Assembly (NCBI RefSeq): GCF_015355785.1
Contig: NZ_JADKYW010000006.1
Span: forward strand, 663,875 to 727,874
Reading direction: 5' to 3'
DNA: 64,000 nt
Origin: Arthrobacter gandavensis
Lineage (GTDB): Bacteria; Actinomycetota; Actinomycetes; Actinomycetales; Micrococcaceae
The position numbers and the translations under genes are program-made. The notes under the pieces are model-generated. The model saw only the letters and a program-made list of their open reading frames with translations, was not told the origin of the DNA and did no database searches. Below, in pieces: positions 1 through 8,646 of this stretch (position 1 is its first letter; every line of letters begins with the position of its first letter).

Positions 1-433
<433 letters not shown>

Positions 434-2572
434 CTACAGCATGCAGCTGACGCAGCCCTCAACTTCGGTGCCTTCCAGGGCGAGCTGGCGCAGGCGGATG
501 TAGTAGATGGTCTTGATGCCCTTGCGCCAGGCGTAGATCTGCGCCTTGTTGATGTCACGCGTGGTGGCGGTGTCCTTGAAGAACAGCGTCAGGGACAGGC
601 CCTGGTCCACGTGCTGCGTGGCAGCGGCGTAGGTGTCGATGATCTTCTCGTAGCCGATTTCGTACGCATCCTGGTAGTACTCCAGGTTGTCGTTGGTCAG
701 GTACGGAGCCGGGTAGTAGACACGCCCCAGCTTGCCTTCCTTGCGGATTTCGATCTTCGACGCCACCGGGTGGATGGAAGAGGTGGAGTTGTTGATGTAG
801 GAAATCGAACCGGTCGGCGGAACAGCCTGCAGGTTCTGGTTGTAGATGCCGTGCTCCATGACCGAAGCGCGCAGCGCAGCCCAGTCGGCCTGGGTGGGGA
901 TGTGCACGCTCTCGAACAGTTCACGCACACGCTCGGTCTGCGGAACCCATTCGCCGTTCACGTACTTGTCGAAGAACTCGCCGGAGGCGTACTTGGACTT
1001 CTCGAAGCCTGCGAACGTGCGGCCGGTTTCGATGGCCAGCAGGTTCGAGGCGCGCACGGCGTGGTAAACCACCGTGTAGAAGTAGATATTCGTGAAGTCG
1101 ATGCCTTCAACGGATCCGTAGTGGACCCGCTCGCGGGCAAGGTAGCCGTGGAGGTTCATCTGGCCCAGGCCGATGGCGTGCGACTGGTCGTTGCCCTTGG
1201 CGATGGACGGAACCGAACCGATGTGGCTCATGTCCGAGACAGCGGTCAGCGCACGGATAGCTGTCTCGATGGTGAGGCCGAAGTCCGGCGAATCCATGGT
1301 CTTCGCGATGTTCAGCGAGCCCAGGTTGCAGGAGATGTCCTTGCCGGTCTGGTCGTAGGACAGGTCATCGTTGTACGTGGTGGGCTGGGAAACCTGGAGG
1401 ATTTCCGAGCACAGGTTGGACATGATGATCTTGCCGTCGATCGGGTTTTCCCGGTTCACCGTGTCCTCGAACATGATGTACGGGTAGCCGGATTCGAACT
1501 GGATTTCGGCCAGTGTCTGGAAGAACTCGCGGGCCTTGATCTTGGTCTTCTTGATCCGGGAGTCATCGACCATCTCGTAGTACTTCTCGGTGACCGAGAC
1601 GTCGGAGAACGGCATGCCGTAGACCTTTTCGACGTCGTACGGGGAGAACAGGTACATGTCCTCGTCGCGCTTGGCCAGCTCGAAGGTGATGTCCGGAATA
1701 ACGACGCCGAGGGAGAGGGTCTTGATGCGGATCTTCTCGTCCGCGTTCTCCCGCTTGGTGTCCAGGAACCGGTTGATGTCCGGGTGGTGGGCGTGCAGGT
1801 ACACGGCACCGGCGCCCTGGCGGGCACCGAGCTGGTTCGCGTAGGAGAAGGAATCTTCCAGGAGCTTCATCACGGGGATGACGCCGGAGGACTGATTCTC
1901 GATCTGCTTGATCGGGGCACCCACCTCGCGGATGTTGGTCAGCGCGAAGGCAACACCGCCGCCGCGCTTGGAGAGCTGCAGTGCGGAGTTGATGGACCGG
2001 CCGATCGACTCCATGTTGTCTTCGATGCGCAGCAGGAAGCAGGAGACCAGCTCGCCGCGCTGCTTCTTGCCGGCGTTGAGGAAGGTGGGGGTGGCGGGCT
2101 GGAAACGGCCCTCGATGATCTCGTCCACCATCTGGGTAGCCAGCTGCTCGTTGCCGCGGGCCAGGTGCAGGGCAACCATGCAGACGCGGTCTTCGTAGCG
2201 CTCCAGGTAGCGCTTGCCGTCAAAGGTCTTCAGCGTGTAGGAGGTATAGAACTTGAAGGCGCCAAGGAAGGTTTCGAAGCGGAACTTCTTCTTGTAGGCG
2301 CGGTTGTAGAGCTCACGGATGAAGTTCATCGTGTACTGGTCAAGCGTCTCGCGCTCGTAGTAGTCGTTCTTGACCAGGTAGTCCAGCTTCTCTTCCAGGT
2401 CGTGGAAGAACACGGTGTTGTTGTTGACGTGCTGAAGGAAGTACTGGCGTGCAGCCGCGCGGTCGGCGTCGAACTGGATTTCACCGTCCTTGCCGTAGAG
2501 GTTCAGCATGGCGTTGAGCTCGTGATAGCCCAGGCCCTTGTAGGCTTCCGGCAGCTCCTTGGAGTCCGTCAT
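434..2572 (-). CDS. nrdE: Class Ib ribonucleoside-diphosphate reductase alpha subunit NrdE
   Basis: NrdE is the catalytic large subunit that reduces ribonucleoside diphosphates, working with NrdF and reduced by NrdH. The protein is about 712 residues, the usual length for class Ib (E. coli NrdE is 714), and has no ATP-cone-like N-terminal extension. Seen: NLCSEI and [11 protein letters not shown] in the active-site barrel, [17 protein letters not shown] late in the protein, and the redox tail CVSCML that exchanges disulfides with glutaredoxin-like NrdH. I chose ATG 2572 because it overlaps the nrdI stop as ATGA, which suggests translational coupling. A TTG at 2599 would add nine residues and cannot be excluded. 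Confidence 0.96.
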   Translation of the reverse strand: MTDSKELPEAYKGLGYHELNAMLNLYGKDGEIQFDADRAAARQYFLQHVNNNTVFFHDLEEKLDYLVKNDYYERETLDQYTMNFIRELYNRAYKKKFRFETFLGAFKFYTSYTLKTFDGKRYLERYEDRVCMVALHLARGNEQLATQMVDEIIEGRFQPATPTFLNAGKKQRGELVSCFLLRIEDNMESIGRSINSALQLSKRGGGVAFALTNIREVGAPIKQIENQSSGVIPVMKLLEDSFSYANQLGARQGAGAVYLHAHHPDINRFLDTKRENADEKIRIKTLSLGVVIPDITFELAKRDEDMYLFSPYDVEKVYGMPFSDVSVTEKYYEMVDDSRIKKTKIKAREFFQTLAEIQFESGYPYIMFEDTVNRENPIDGKIIMSNLCSEILQVSQPTTYNDDLSYDQTGKDISCNLGSLNIAKTMDSPDFGLTIETAIRALTAVSDMSHIGSVPSIAKGNDQSHAIGLGQMNLHGYLARERVHYGSVEGIDFTNIYFYTVVYHAVRASNLLAIETGRTFAGFEKSKYASGEFFDKYVNGEWVPQTERVRELFESVHIPTQADWAALRASVMEHGIYNQNLQAVPPTGSISYINNSTSSIHPVASKIEIRKEGKLGRVYYPAPYLTNDNLEYYQDAYEIGYEKIIDTYAAATQHVDQGLSLTLFFKDTATTRDINKAQIYAWRKGIKTIYYIRLRQLALEGTEVEGCVSCML

Positions 2573-3117
2573 GCCGGCTTCTGCGACTGATGTGTCCAAA
2601 ACTCTTCCAATCCTTGGTTTACCGTGGCAGCGTCCTCCGACGTGCCCATGAGTTCAAATCGATACAAAACGGGGACCTGGCACTTGGCGGAAATGATGTC
2701 CGCCGCCAGGCAGTAGTTCTCGCCGAAGTTTGTGTTGCCCGCGCCGATCACACCCCGGATAAGTGCCCGGTTTGATTCGACGTTCAGAAATTTGATGACC
2801 TGCTTGGGAACCGCGCCCTTGGCTGCGGCTCCCGGCTGCGCTGCCGTTCCGCCGTAGGTGGGAAGCAACAGCACGTATGGCCTGCGTGCCAGCAGCGTCG
2901 GCGCTGAGGTCAGCAGCGGAATCCGTGCGGAAGGCCGGTCCAGCTTGGCCGCGAACCGTCCGGTGTAGCCGGATGCGGAGGTGAAGAACACCAGGTCTGC
3001 GTCGGTAACCGGATGGGACTCCGGGAAATCCGGGTCCCCGGCAGAATGGCCCGGGACATGCAGCGTACCGGAGCCTGAGGCGGCTCCGGCTCGCTGATTC
3101 ACGGTTCCCAATGTCAT
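2569..3117 (-). CDS. nrdI: NrdI flavodoxin-like protein of class Ib ribonucleotide reductase
   Basis: NrdI is a small flavoprotein that provides the oxidant to assemble the manganese-tyrosyl cofactor of NrdF. The protein is 182 residues. The first 35 or so residues are a poorly conserved Gly/Ser/Pro-rich extension, then the flavodoxin-like core starts at [29 protein letters not shown] and [20 protein letters not shown] are typical NrdI segments around the FMN site. The ATG at 3117 follows AGGATGCA. It sits between nrdH and nrdE and overlaps nrdE by four bases. The upstream gap to nrdH carries a tandem 14-bp repeat (see repeats). Confidence 0.93.
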   Translation of the reverse strand: MTLGTVNQRAGAASGSGTLHVPGHSAGDPDFPESHPVTDADLVFFTSASGYTGRFAAKLDRPSARIPLLTSAPTLLARRPYVLLLPTYGGTAAQPGAAAKGAVPKQVIKFLNVESNRALIRGVIGAGNTNFGENYCLAADIISAKCQVPVLYRFELMGTSEDAATVNQGLEEFWTHQSQKPA

Positions 3118-3164
3118 TGCATCCTGCTTCTTTGACAGCGGTCTGGCTTCCTGGCTGCTGCGCC

Positions 3165-3234
3165 TGTACTGAATTGCCCGTACTTAATTGCTTGTACTGA
3201 GTTACCCGTACTGAGTTACCCGTACTGAGTTACG
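3165..3234. repeat. Five tandem copies of a 14-bp unit in the nrdH-nrdI gap
   Basis: Five head-to-tail 14-bp units run from 3165 to 3234. The last two copies are identical for 13 of 14 bases (CGTACTGAGTTACC form), and the first two are diverged (GAATTGCC and TAATTGCT endings). The array lies inside the 172-bp spacer between the nrdH stop and the nrdI start and is therefore transcribed with the operon. It is more AT-rich than its surroundings. No function is known to me; it could be a simple slippage product or an RNA element between cistrons. Confidence 0.9.
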
Positions 3235-3289
3235 GCTGCCGTCCCTTATGCCTTCCTGGCCGGAACCGGCAGCGTGCGTCTAGTCCAGG

Positions 3290-3535
3290 CTAGGCGACGG
3301 AGGTGACGCTTGCCTGTGCCAGTTCCTCGATCTTGTCCGGGCGGAAGCCGGACCAGGAGTCCTGGTCCGTGATGACCACGGGAGCCTGCATGTAGCCCAG
3401 TGCCCGTACGCGCTCGAGAGCTTCCGGGTCCTGGGACATGTCAACACTCTGGTACGCGATGCCCTTCTTGTCGAGGGCGCGGTAGGTGGCGTTGCACTGT
3501 ACGCACGAAGGCTTGGTGTAAACCGTAACGGTCAT
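3290..3535 (-). CDS. nrdH: Glutaredoxin-like protein NrdH
   Basis: NrdH is the 81-residue thiol donor that keeps the NrdE tail reduced; it takes electrons from thioredoxin reductase. The redox motif is CVQC near the N-terminus (MTVTVYTKPSCVQCNATYRAL). WSGFRPDKI near the C-terminus matches the NrdH specificity motif WSGFRPD. The ATG at 3535 is preceded by GGGGAG six bases upstream, which fixes the start; a longer frame upstream has no such signal. It is the first gene of the nrdHIEF cluster and lies directly downstream of two NrdR-like boxes. Confidence 0.95.
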   Translation of the reverse strand: MTVTVYTKPSCVQCNATYRALDKKGIAYQSVDMSQDPEALERVRALGYMQAPVVITDQDSWSGFRPDKIEELAQASVTSVA

Positions 3536-3586
3536 GGTGGTCTCCCCTAGGTAATGCTGAAGTCTGTCCATTGATACTACATCCAG

Positions 3587-3602
3587 CCACTACATCTAGT
3601 GC
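3587..3602. promoter_or_regulatory. NrdR box 1 upstream of nrdH
   Basis: The 16 bases CCACTACATCTAGTGC form an imperfect palindrome that matches the NrdR consensus (CxCTAxATxTxGTG core). NrdR is the ATP/dATP-sensing repressor of nrd genes. The box ends about 50 bp upstream of the nrdH ATG. Its partner box begins exactly 32 bp away (about three helical turns), the spacing typical of paired NrdR sites. Read from the sequence; binding is inferred. Confidence 0.75.
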
Positions 3603-3618
3603 GACAGCCAGCGCCCTA

Positions 3619-3634
3619 CCCCTAGATGATGTAT
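3619..3634. promoter_or_regulatory. NrdR box 2 upstream of nrdH
   Basis: CCCCTAGATGATGTAT is a weaker match to the NrdR box, keeping CTAGAT and GT at the right places. It lies 32 bp from box 1, on the same helical face. The pair makes NrdR control of nrdHIEF likely. Confidence 0.6.
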
Positions 3635-3822
3635 TACAAGTATGTCATTCCACACGTCCGTCGTCCACAGTTTCTGCACAGGCAACGCCGTTGATTTACG
3701 TGGATTTCCGCTGGGAATCGGAGACTTCTCCACAGCCTGTGGAGGCCGGGTGCACAGGCTGTGGGGCCAGTTGAATGAGCGCGTGTCGCCCCTGCTGGGC
3801 GTGTCGCGCGTAGTAGCTGTCA

Positions 3823-3838
3823 CCACTAGATATTGTGG
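3823..3838. promoter_or_regulatory. Third NrdR-like box, upstream of the LysR gene
   Basis: CCACTAGATATTGTGG is a good palindrome and matches the reverse complement of box 1 at 13 of 16 positions. It lies 43 bp upstream of the LysR-family start and about 290 bp from nrdH. I see no second box at 31-33 bp on either side. It could be a NrdR site, or an autoregulatory site for the LysR protein. Confidence 0.5.
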
Positions 3839-3880
3839 TCGACGTCGATTCGACGCACCACAGAGGGGAAAACGACGGCC

Positions 3881-4843
3881 GTGGTCAACCCGATCCATCT
3901 CAAGACACTGCTGGAAGTCATGCGCCGGGGATCCTTCGCTGCGGCCGCAGTGCACCTGGGCTACACCGCCTCAGCCGTTTCGCAGCAGATGTCGGCACTG
4001 GAGCGCGAAACCGGAACCATTCTCTTCCAGCGGTCAGCGCGCGCAGCAGTACCGACGGAAGCCGCCGTCGTGATGTCCCGCCATGCCTCAAAGGTGCTGA
4101 CTGATATGGATGCACTGCTGGCAGCCGCGGCCCGCGCCGAAGCGGGCACCGGACACGAACTGCGCCTGGGCATTTTTCCCAGCCTCGCTACGTTCGCCCT
4201 CCCCCGCCTGGTGGGGTCCCCGGATTGGAAGGACCTGGGGATCGACCTGAAGATCTTCGTTGCCGAACCCGGACAGACTATCCAGGGGCTCCGCAGCGGC
4301 GGGGAACTGGATGTTGCGCTGGTATTCCAGGTGGGACAGGGAGGCTTGGCCTGGCCCGGAACCGTGAGCCGGCAGTGGCTTGGGGATGACAACTTCCGGG
4401 TAGTTCTTCCGGAGGCGTGGGGAATCCGTCCGGGCGCCAAGGTCACCGCTGAACAGCTCTCTGACATGCCGTGGATCATGCATCATCCGGGCACTCCGGA
4501 TGCGCTCGTCATCGAACGGCTGTTCGCCGGATGCAGCCTCCACCCGAGGGTCGCGGCCTACTGTGACGACTTCAACGCGAGCCTGGGGATGGCCGCGGCG
4601 GGCATAGGAGCTGCACTGGTTCCGGAACTTGCCATGCTTAACGGCAGCCGCGGCGTCGTTGTCCTTGATGTCCCGGAGATACGCCTTGCCCGCAGCATCT
4701 TTGCCCTGGTCATCAATGACCGGCAGGGCCCGCGCACCCGGGTCTTCCTGGACCGGCTGGCAGACGTGCTGGAGGGCATCAGCATCTCGCCCTCCCCCGG
4801 ACCGCCGCCCGCGCCGCGAAACCGGGCTGCCGGCCCCGGATAG
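3881..4843 (+). CDS. LysR-family transcriptional regulator
   Basis: A 320-residue regulator. The N-terminal helix-turn-helix is visible in HLKTLLEVMRRGSFAAAAVH followed by LGYTASAVSQQMSALERE, the usual LysR recognition region. A periplasmic-binding-like effector domain follows (LRLGIFPSLATFALPRLV; GIGAALVPELA). The GTG at 3881 follows GAGGGG twelve bases upstream and places the wHTH at the very N-terminus as is normal for the family; an upstream ATG at 3833 would overlap the operator-like box. The C-terminal 20 residues are Pro/Ala-rich and look like a disordered tail. The divergent nrd operon and the convergent neighbours do not reveal its target. Confidence 0.88.
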   Translation: MVNPIHLKTLLEVMRRGSFAAAAVHLGYTASAVSQQMSALERETGTILFQRSARAAVPTEAAVVMSRHASKVLTDMDALLAAAARAEAGTGHELRLGIFPSLATFALPRLVGSPDWKDLGIDLKIFVAEPGQTIQGLRSGGELDVALVFQVGQGGLAWPGTVSRQWLGDDNFRVVLPEAWGIRPGAKVTAEQLSDMPWIMHHPGTPDALVIERLFAGCSLHPRVAAYCDDFNASLGMAAAGIGAALVPELAMLNGSRGVVVLDVPEIRLARSIFALVINDRQGPRTRVFLDRLADVLEGISISPSPGPPPAPRNRAAGPG

Positions 4844-4906
4844 CCCCGGATAGTGGGACAGGTCGCATAAATCGACGGTCCGGCGGGCAGCAGGCATACT
4901 GGCCAA

Positions 4907-6001
4907 ATGGCTCTGCGAGGCAAGACCCTGCCCAAACCCTCCCTGGCGGCTGTATCCAACCGGCTCACCGGAATGCTGCGGTACACCCGGTTCCAGCTGG
5001 CCGTTAAGGCGGCCGTAGCAGTCGGCATCGCCTGGAGCCTGGCCCCACTGGTGCCCGGGGTCGCCGCTGAGTATCCCTACTACGCCCCCCTTGGCGCGCT
5101 GGTCAGCATGTACCCCACGGTGGCCGGCACGGCGCGGGCCGGAATACAGACCCTGATCGGTCTCGTCAGCGGAATCGGCCTGGCCCTGATCGCCCTCTTC
5201 TTCGGCGGGCCCACGGTGTGGACCATCTCCCTGATTGTTGGCCTTGGCGTGCTCCTCGCCGGCATCCCCCGGCTCGGCGCAGGACGGGACTACCTGCCGG
5301 TCGCCGCTCTCTTTGTGCTGGTCCTGGGCGGAGACAACGCGGACGGTTACTCCTACGGCTACGCCGTGCAGATGCTCGTGGGGGTGCTGGTGGGACTGAC
5401 CGTCAACGCAGTGCTGTATCCGCCGCTGCACCTCAACGGAGCCGTGGACGGGCTGGCCTCGCTTCGGCTGACCCTCGCCCGTCAGCTGCGGGAGATGGGC
5501 ATGGCAGTTGGCGAGTCCTGGCCCCCGGAACACGAAGACTGGTCCAATCGCCGGACTGAGCTCATCTCCTTCAGCCGCGAAGTCCGCGAAGCGGTGCAGC
5601 TGGCCGATTCAAGCCGTCACGGCAACCTGCGGCGGCGGCGCCACCAGCGTGATCTCAATGCCGACTTCCGTGCACTGCGCGCCATGGAACGTGTCACGCT
5701 CTATGTGGAGGACATGACGGAGGTCCTCGCCACCGCGATCTGGAGCTCACCGGAGGAGACACCGGTTCCGGAAGCGGTTGCCGATGCACTTGAACGCGCC
5801 ATGCTGGCCTCCGCAGAGGCCGTAGAAACCTGGGATGCGGATACCGAGGAATACACCGAGGCCGTCAACGCCGTCCAGGAGCTGGTTACCACTATGAACG
5901 GCCAGGCATCGCCGGATTCACCTATTGATGCCACGGCGTCGCTGGCGATGAGCCTTCGGCGGATTATGCGCACCATCCGCACCGAGGAAGACCAGCCCTA
6001 G
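4907..6001 (+). CDS. FUSC-family membrane protein (aromatic-acid exporter type)
   Basis: A 364-residue integral membrane protein. The first 165 residues hold about six hydrophobic segments with the FUSC-like pattern (FQLAVKAAVAVGIAWSLA; APLGALVSMYPTVAGTARAGIQTLIGLVSGI; DYLPVAALFVLVLGG). The C-terminal half is a soluble, charged, helical domain with RRRRHQRDLNADFRALRAMER. FUSC proteins are thought to export aromatic or other organic acids; the substrate here is unknown. The stop codon overlaps the stop of the convergent App1 gene in the four bases CTAG at 5998-6001, so neither gene has room for its own terminator. Confidence 0.8.
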   Translation: MALRGKTLPKPSLAAVSNRLTGMLRYTRFQLAVKAAVAVGIAWSLAPLVPGVAAEYPYYAPLGALVSMYPTVAGTARAGIQTLIGLVSGIGLALIALFFGGPTVWTISLIVGLGVLLAGIPRLGAGRDYLPVAALFVLVLGGDNADGYSYGYAVQMLVGVLVGLTVNAVLYPPLHLNGAVDGLASLRLTLARQLREMGMAVGESWPPEHEDWSNRRTELISFSREVREAVQLADSSRHGNLRRRRHQRDLNADFRALRAMERVTLYVEDMTEVLATAIWSSPEETPVPEAVADALERAMLASAEAVETWDADTEEYTEAVNAVQELVTTMNGQASPDSPIDATASLAMSLRRIMRTIRTEEDQP

Positions 6002-7086
6002 CCGGCGTCGGGCAGCAGCCCCTGTTCCATCAGCTGGCGGGACATGCCCGCGCCGTCCGGAGCGTAGATCCATGGGATATCCCGGGGAGGTGCCCCCGGG
6101 CCGGAGGACCGTCCGCCGGCCAGGACGGCCTCGCTCGGGGAAAGCTGCCGGATGGCCACGGCCCGGACATTCTGCGGATGGGTTCGGCTGAACTCCGCGT
6201 AGATCGCCTCGTCGTGCTGGCCGTTATCTCCGATGAGCAACCAGCTGATGTCAGGGAATTCCCTGGCCAGGCGCTCAAGCTGGGTGCGCTTATGCTCCGG
6301 CCCGCTGCGGAACCAGCGGTCACGGGTGGGACCCCAGTCAGTGAGCAGCAGCGGTCCGGCCGGGTACAGGTTGCGGGTGATGAAGCGTGTCAGGGTCGCA
6401 GCAACGTTCCATGCCCCTGTGGAGAGGTAGAAGACCGGCCCGCCTTCGTTCTCCCGCGTCAGCCGGTCCATCAGCACTGCCATGCCCGGAGTTGGAGTCC
6501 TGGCATGCTCGTCAAGCACAAAGGTGTTCCATGCTGCCAGCAGGGGACGCGGCAGTGCCGTGACCATGATCGTGTCGTCAATATCGGATATGACACCGGT
6601 CTTGGCCGCTGGATCCACGATGTACACCGGCGAAGCAACCGGCACGGCGTCGGGCTCTGCCTCCGGACGCAGCGTGATGCTCTGCCAGCCCGGAGCAAGG
6701 GATGCAGGCAGCACCGTGTCGATGACTCCTCCGCGGTCCGCGGTGACCAGGTGTTTTTCCTCGCCGATCCCGACGCAGACCACGGCGTCGTTGACCGGCG
6801 GGCTGATGAAGTTGCGCCAGCCGCGCACCCCGTCCCGCAGTGCCTGGGCGGAACCGGTGCGGGCCGAGAGCTTGCCTGGCTTGGCCAGCACCACTCGTCC
6901 CAGCACCCGCACCCAGGACGTCGAGCCGTAACCCGTGAAGGACAGGACCGTCTGCACTCCCCCGCGTTTGCGGGCAGCGTTCATCCGGGTGGAGTGGATC
7001 CGGTCCTCGAGCCGGGCACCAATGTGCATTGCCTGGTCCTTGGTGCGTTTGACGGCGGGCAGTCCGGGTACAGAAGTTGAAGGCAT
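5998..7086 (-). CDS. App1-type phosphatase domain protein (DUF2183)
   Basis: A 362-residue protein of the App1 catalytic-domain family, related to yeast phosphatidate phosphatase APP1. The haloacid-dehalogenase-like motif GVISDIDDTIMVT supplies the Asp-x-Asp-x-Thr nucleophile signature (Asp168, Asp170, Thr172). FYLSTGAWNVA and SWLLIGDNGQHDE match later conserved motifs. No signal peptide is seen, so it is probably cytoplasmic. It converges on the FUSC gene with overlapping stops. The short upstream gap contains the left half of a terminator that belongs to the desaturase gene further upstream on the same strand. The true substrate in actinobacteria is not known. Confidence 0.85.
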   Translation of the reverse strand: MPSTSVPGLPAVKRTKDQAMHIGARLEDRIHSTRMNAARKRGGVQTVLSFTGYGSTSWVRVLGRVVLAKPGKLSARTGSAQALRDGVRGWRNFISPPVNDAVVCVGIGEEKHLVTADRGGVIDTVLPASLAPGWQSITLRPEAEPDAVPVASPVYIVDPAAKTGVISDIDDTIMVTALPRPLLAAWNTFVLDEHARTPTPGMAVLMDRLTRENEGGPVFYLSTGAWNVAATLTRFITRNLYPAGPLLLTDWGPTRDRWFRSGPEHKRTQLERLAREFPDISWLLIGDNGQHDEAIYAEFSRTHPQNVRAVAIRQLSPSEAVLAGGRSSGPGAPPRDIPWIYAPDGAGMSRQLMEQGLLPDAG

Positions 7087-7145
7087 GCCCCCAGTCTCGC
7101 AGACAGTCAGTGCACTTTATATCCGGCCTTGGCCGGGGATGACGC

Positions 7146-7164
7146 AAAAGGACGGCCCCGGTCC
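7146..7164 (-). terminator. Distal half of the desaturase terminator, separated by the IS
   Basis: On the minus strand this piece reads as the 3' arm GCCGTCC followed by TTTT. Its 5' arm GGACGGC lies at 8608-8614, on the other side of the IS. Joining the flanks at a single TCC restores a stem of seven pairs, a U-G pair, and four more pairs with a two-base tip. It would have terminated the desaturase transcript. Confidence 0.75.
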
Positions 7165-7190
7165 TGAACTGCTCCCCGAAAGTTGGACTG
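7165..7190 (+). repeat. Left terminal inverted repeat of the IS3 element
   Basis: Twenty-six bases, exactly the reverse complement of 8575-8600. Confidence 0.97.
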
Positions 7191-7221
7191 AGAAATCAGT
7201 TCACTCTCGGGGAGCAGTTCT

Positions 7222-7710
7222 ATGCACAGCAGCAGTTCATTGTCGGAAGAGCAGCGTGAGGCAGCGGTAGCCTTATTTGAGCTGGGTTGGGGGTACAAGT
7301 CGGTAGCCATGAAGCTTGGCGTGAGCAAGAAGGCTGCAAACGGGTTATACGACCGCTGGAGAGTGCGCGGAGGGACAACACTATTGGCCAAGCCAACCAA
7401 GCGTAAGTTTTCGTTTGAGTTCAAGCTCATGGTTGTTCAGCGCTTTCTTGCAGGAGAAACGAAGGTCGCCTTGGCTCAGGAGTTCCAGCTGTCCTCACCC
7501 AATCTCATCAAGGCGTGGGTCAGTAAGTACCGCAGCGAAGGCGAAGAGGGCTTGCGTCCTAAACCGAAGGGCCGTCCGAAAGCGCTGACCGAAGCTCCTG
7601 CGCGGCCGGTGTCGGAGCTTGAACGGTTGCGTAGGGAGAACGAGCGGCTGCGGGCAGAAGTAGCCTTCCTGGGAAAAGTTCAGGCCTTGAGGGGAAAGGA
7701 ACGGCGCTAA
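7222..7710 (+). CDS. IS3-family OrfA (helix-turn-helix protein)
   Basis: A 162-residue upstream protein of the IS. Two helix-turn-helix regions are visible (REAAVALFELGWGYKSVAMKL and VVQRFLAGETKVALAQEF), followed by a leucine-zipper-like stretch ELERLRRENERLRAEVAFL that drives multimerisation in this family. Near the end the heptamer GGGAAAG (7692-7698) lies in the frame G-GGA-AAG, a classic -1 slippery site. Slipping there bypasses the TAA at 7708 and joins OrfA to the OrfB frame. OrfA alone is expected to bind the ends and regulate transposition. Confidence 0.92.
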   Translation: MHSSSSLSEEQREAAVALFELGWGYKSVAMKLGVSKKAANGLYDRWRVRGGTTLLAKPTKRKFSFEFKLMVVQRFLAGETKVALAQEFQLSSPNLIKAWVSKYRSEGEEGLRPKPKGRPKALTEAPARPVSELERLRRENERLRAEVAFLGKVQALRGKERR

Positions 7711-7754
7711 AAGTCCGCGCTGTCATCGCCCTCAAGGCCGAGCACCGTCTGGAC

Positions 7755-8561
7755 TTGCTCCTTGACGTGGCCGGCTTGGCTCGGTCAACGTTTTTCTACC
7801 ACCAAGCCCGCTTACAGAACCCGGACCCACAAGCTGAGCTCAAAGCCGCAGTCCGGGAAATCTTCGAGAAGAACCATGCCCGGTACGGTCACCGCCGCAT
7901 CCACACGGTACTGGTCAAGCAGGGTTGGACCGTGGCGAAAAAGACCGTCTTGAAGCTGATGCGCTCTCTTCGGCTGGTCTGTAAAGTCCGGCGCAGGAAA
8001 CGCTACGCCTCTTACCGCGGCGAGCAAGGTGTAGTGGCGCCGAACCTGTTGAACCGGGAATTCGAAGCTGCTGCACCAAACCAGAAATGGGTTACGGACG
8101 TGACTGAGTTCAGTGTCGGTGACCGCAAGCTCTATCTTTCACCGGTGATGGATCTCTACGACCGGCAGGTAGTGTCTTTTTCGGTCGGGGACTCCCCGAA
8201 CCTGGAGCTCACGAATTCGTGCCTGCGCGATGCCCTGGCCAGCCTAAGGTCTGGTGAAGCGCCGATGGTTCATTCGGATCAGGGCTTCCAGTATCAGCAC
8301 CGGTCCTGGCGTGCTCTGCTCAATGATGCCGGCGCAGTCCAGTCAATGTCGCGCAAAGGTAACTGCTACGACAACGCGGTGATGGAGAACTTCTTCGGTC
8401 ATCTGAAGGAAGAGCTGTTCCACCGGGTCCGGTTCCTGAACACCGATGCCCTGGCAGCGCAGCTCCGCGAGTACATCGGCTGGTACAACAATGAACGCAT
8501 CTCGACAAAGCTCGAGGGCCTGAGCCCGGTGCAATACCGTGCTCAGGCCCTCGCGGCCTAG
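7755..8561 (+). CDS. IS3-family OrfB DDE transposase
   Basis: The catalytic half of the transposase. The three acidic residues are present: WVTDVTEF (first Asp), MVHSDQGFQY (second Asp), and NCYDNAVMENFFGHLKEE (Glu of the D-D-35-E set). The HTH_21-like region YGHRRIHTVLVKQGWTVAKKTV precedes them. The frame is open without a stop back past 7692, so the natural product is most likely an OrfAB fusion made by -1 frameshifting, not a protein starting at the TTG at 7755. YNNERISTKLEGLSPVQYR is the usual C-terminus. The gene is intact. Confidence 0.93.
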   Translation: MLLDVAGLARSTFFYHQARLQNPDPQAELKAAVREIFEKNHARYGHRRIHTVLVKQGWTVAKKTVLKLMRSLRLVCKVRRRKRYASYRGEQGVVAPNLLNREFEAAAPNQKWVTDVTEFSVGDRKLYLSPVMDLYDRQVVSFSVGDSPNLELTNSCLRDALASLRSGEAPMVHSDQGFQYQHRSWRALLNDAGAVQSMSRKGNCYDNAVMENFFGHLKEELFHRVRFLNTDALAAQLREYIGWYNNERISTKLEGLSPVQYRAQALAA

Positions 8562-8574
8562 GATCTTATTTGGC

Positions 8575-8600
8575 CAGTCCAACTTTCGGGGAGCAGTTCA
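8575..8600 (-). repeat. Right terminal inverted repeat of the IS3 element
   Basis: Perfect partner of 7165-7190; followed by TCC, the right copy of the target duplication. Confidence 0.97.
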
Positions 8601-8603
8601 TCC

Positions 8604-8617
8604 CGGAGCCGTCCTTT
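8604..8617 (-). terminator. Proximal half of the desaturase terminator, separated by the IS
   Basis: Carries GGACGGC (minus strand, 8608-8614), the 5' arm whose partner now lies 1.4 kb away at 7150-7156. It begins about 30 nt after the desaturase stop codon. Confidence 0.75.
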
Positions 8618-8646
8618 GTTGCCTGTCTCTTCCGGCAGACGTTTGC

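Larger units (their letters stand above)
7165..8600 (+). mobile_element. Complete IS3-family insertion sequence (IS150-like organisation)
   Basis: A 1436-bp element bounded by perfect 26-bp inverted repeats (7165-7190 and 8575-8600; the left one begins TGAACTGCTCCCC). The flanks carry a 3-bp direct repeat TCC (7162-7164 and 8601-8603), as expected for IS3-type target duplication. Inside are orfA and orfB in the -1 frame relationship, with an intact DDE transposase. Everything needed for transposition looks intact, so the insertion may be recent or active. GC of a sampled line (7261-7320) is about 58 percent, below the host genes. It split a terminator hairpin (see findings). Confidence 0.95.

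Noticed and set aside
4088..5533. Long minus-strand frame opposite the LysR and FUSC genes
   Set aside because: No domain, crosses two genes and the gap between them; both real genes have clear motifs.
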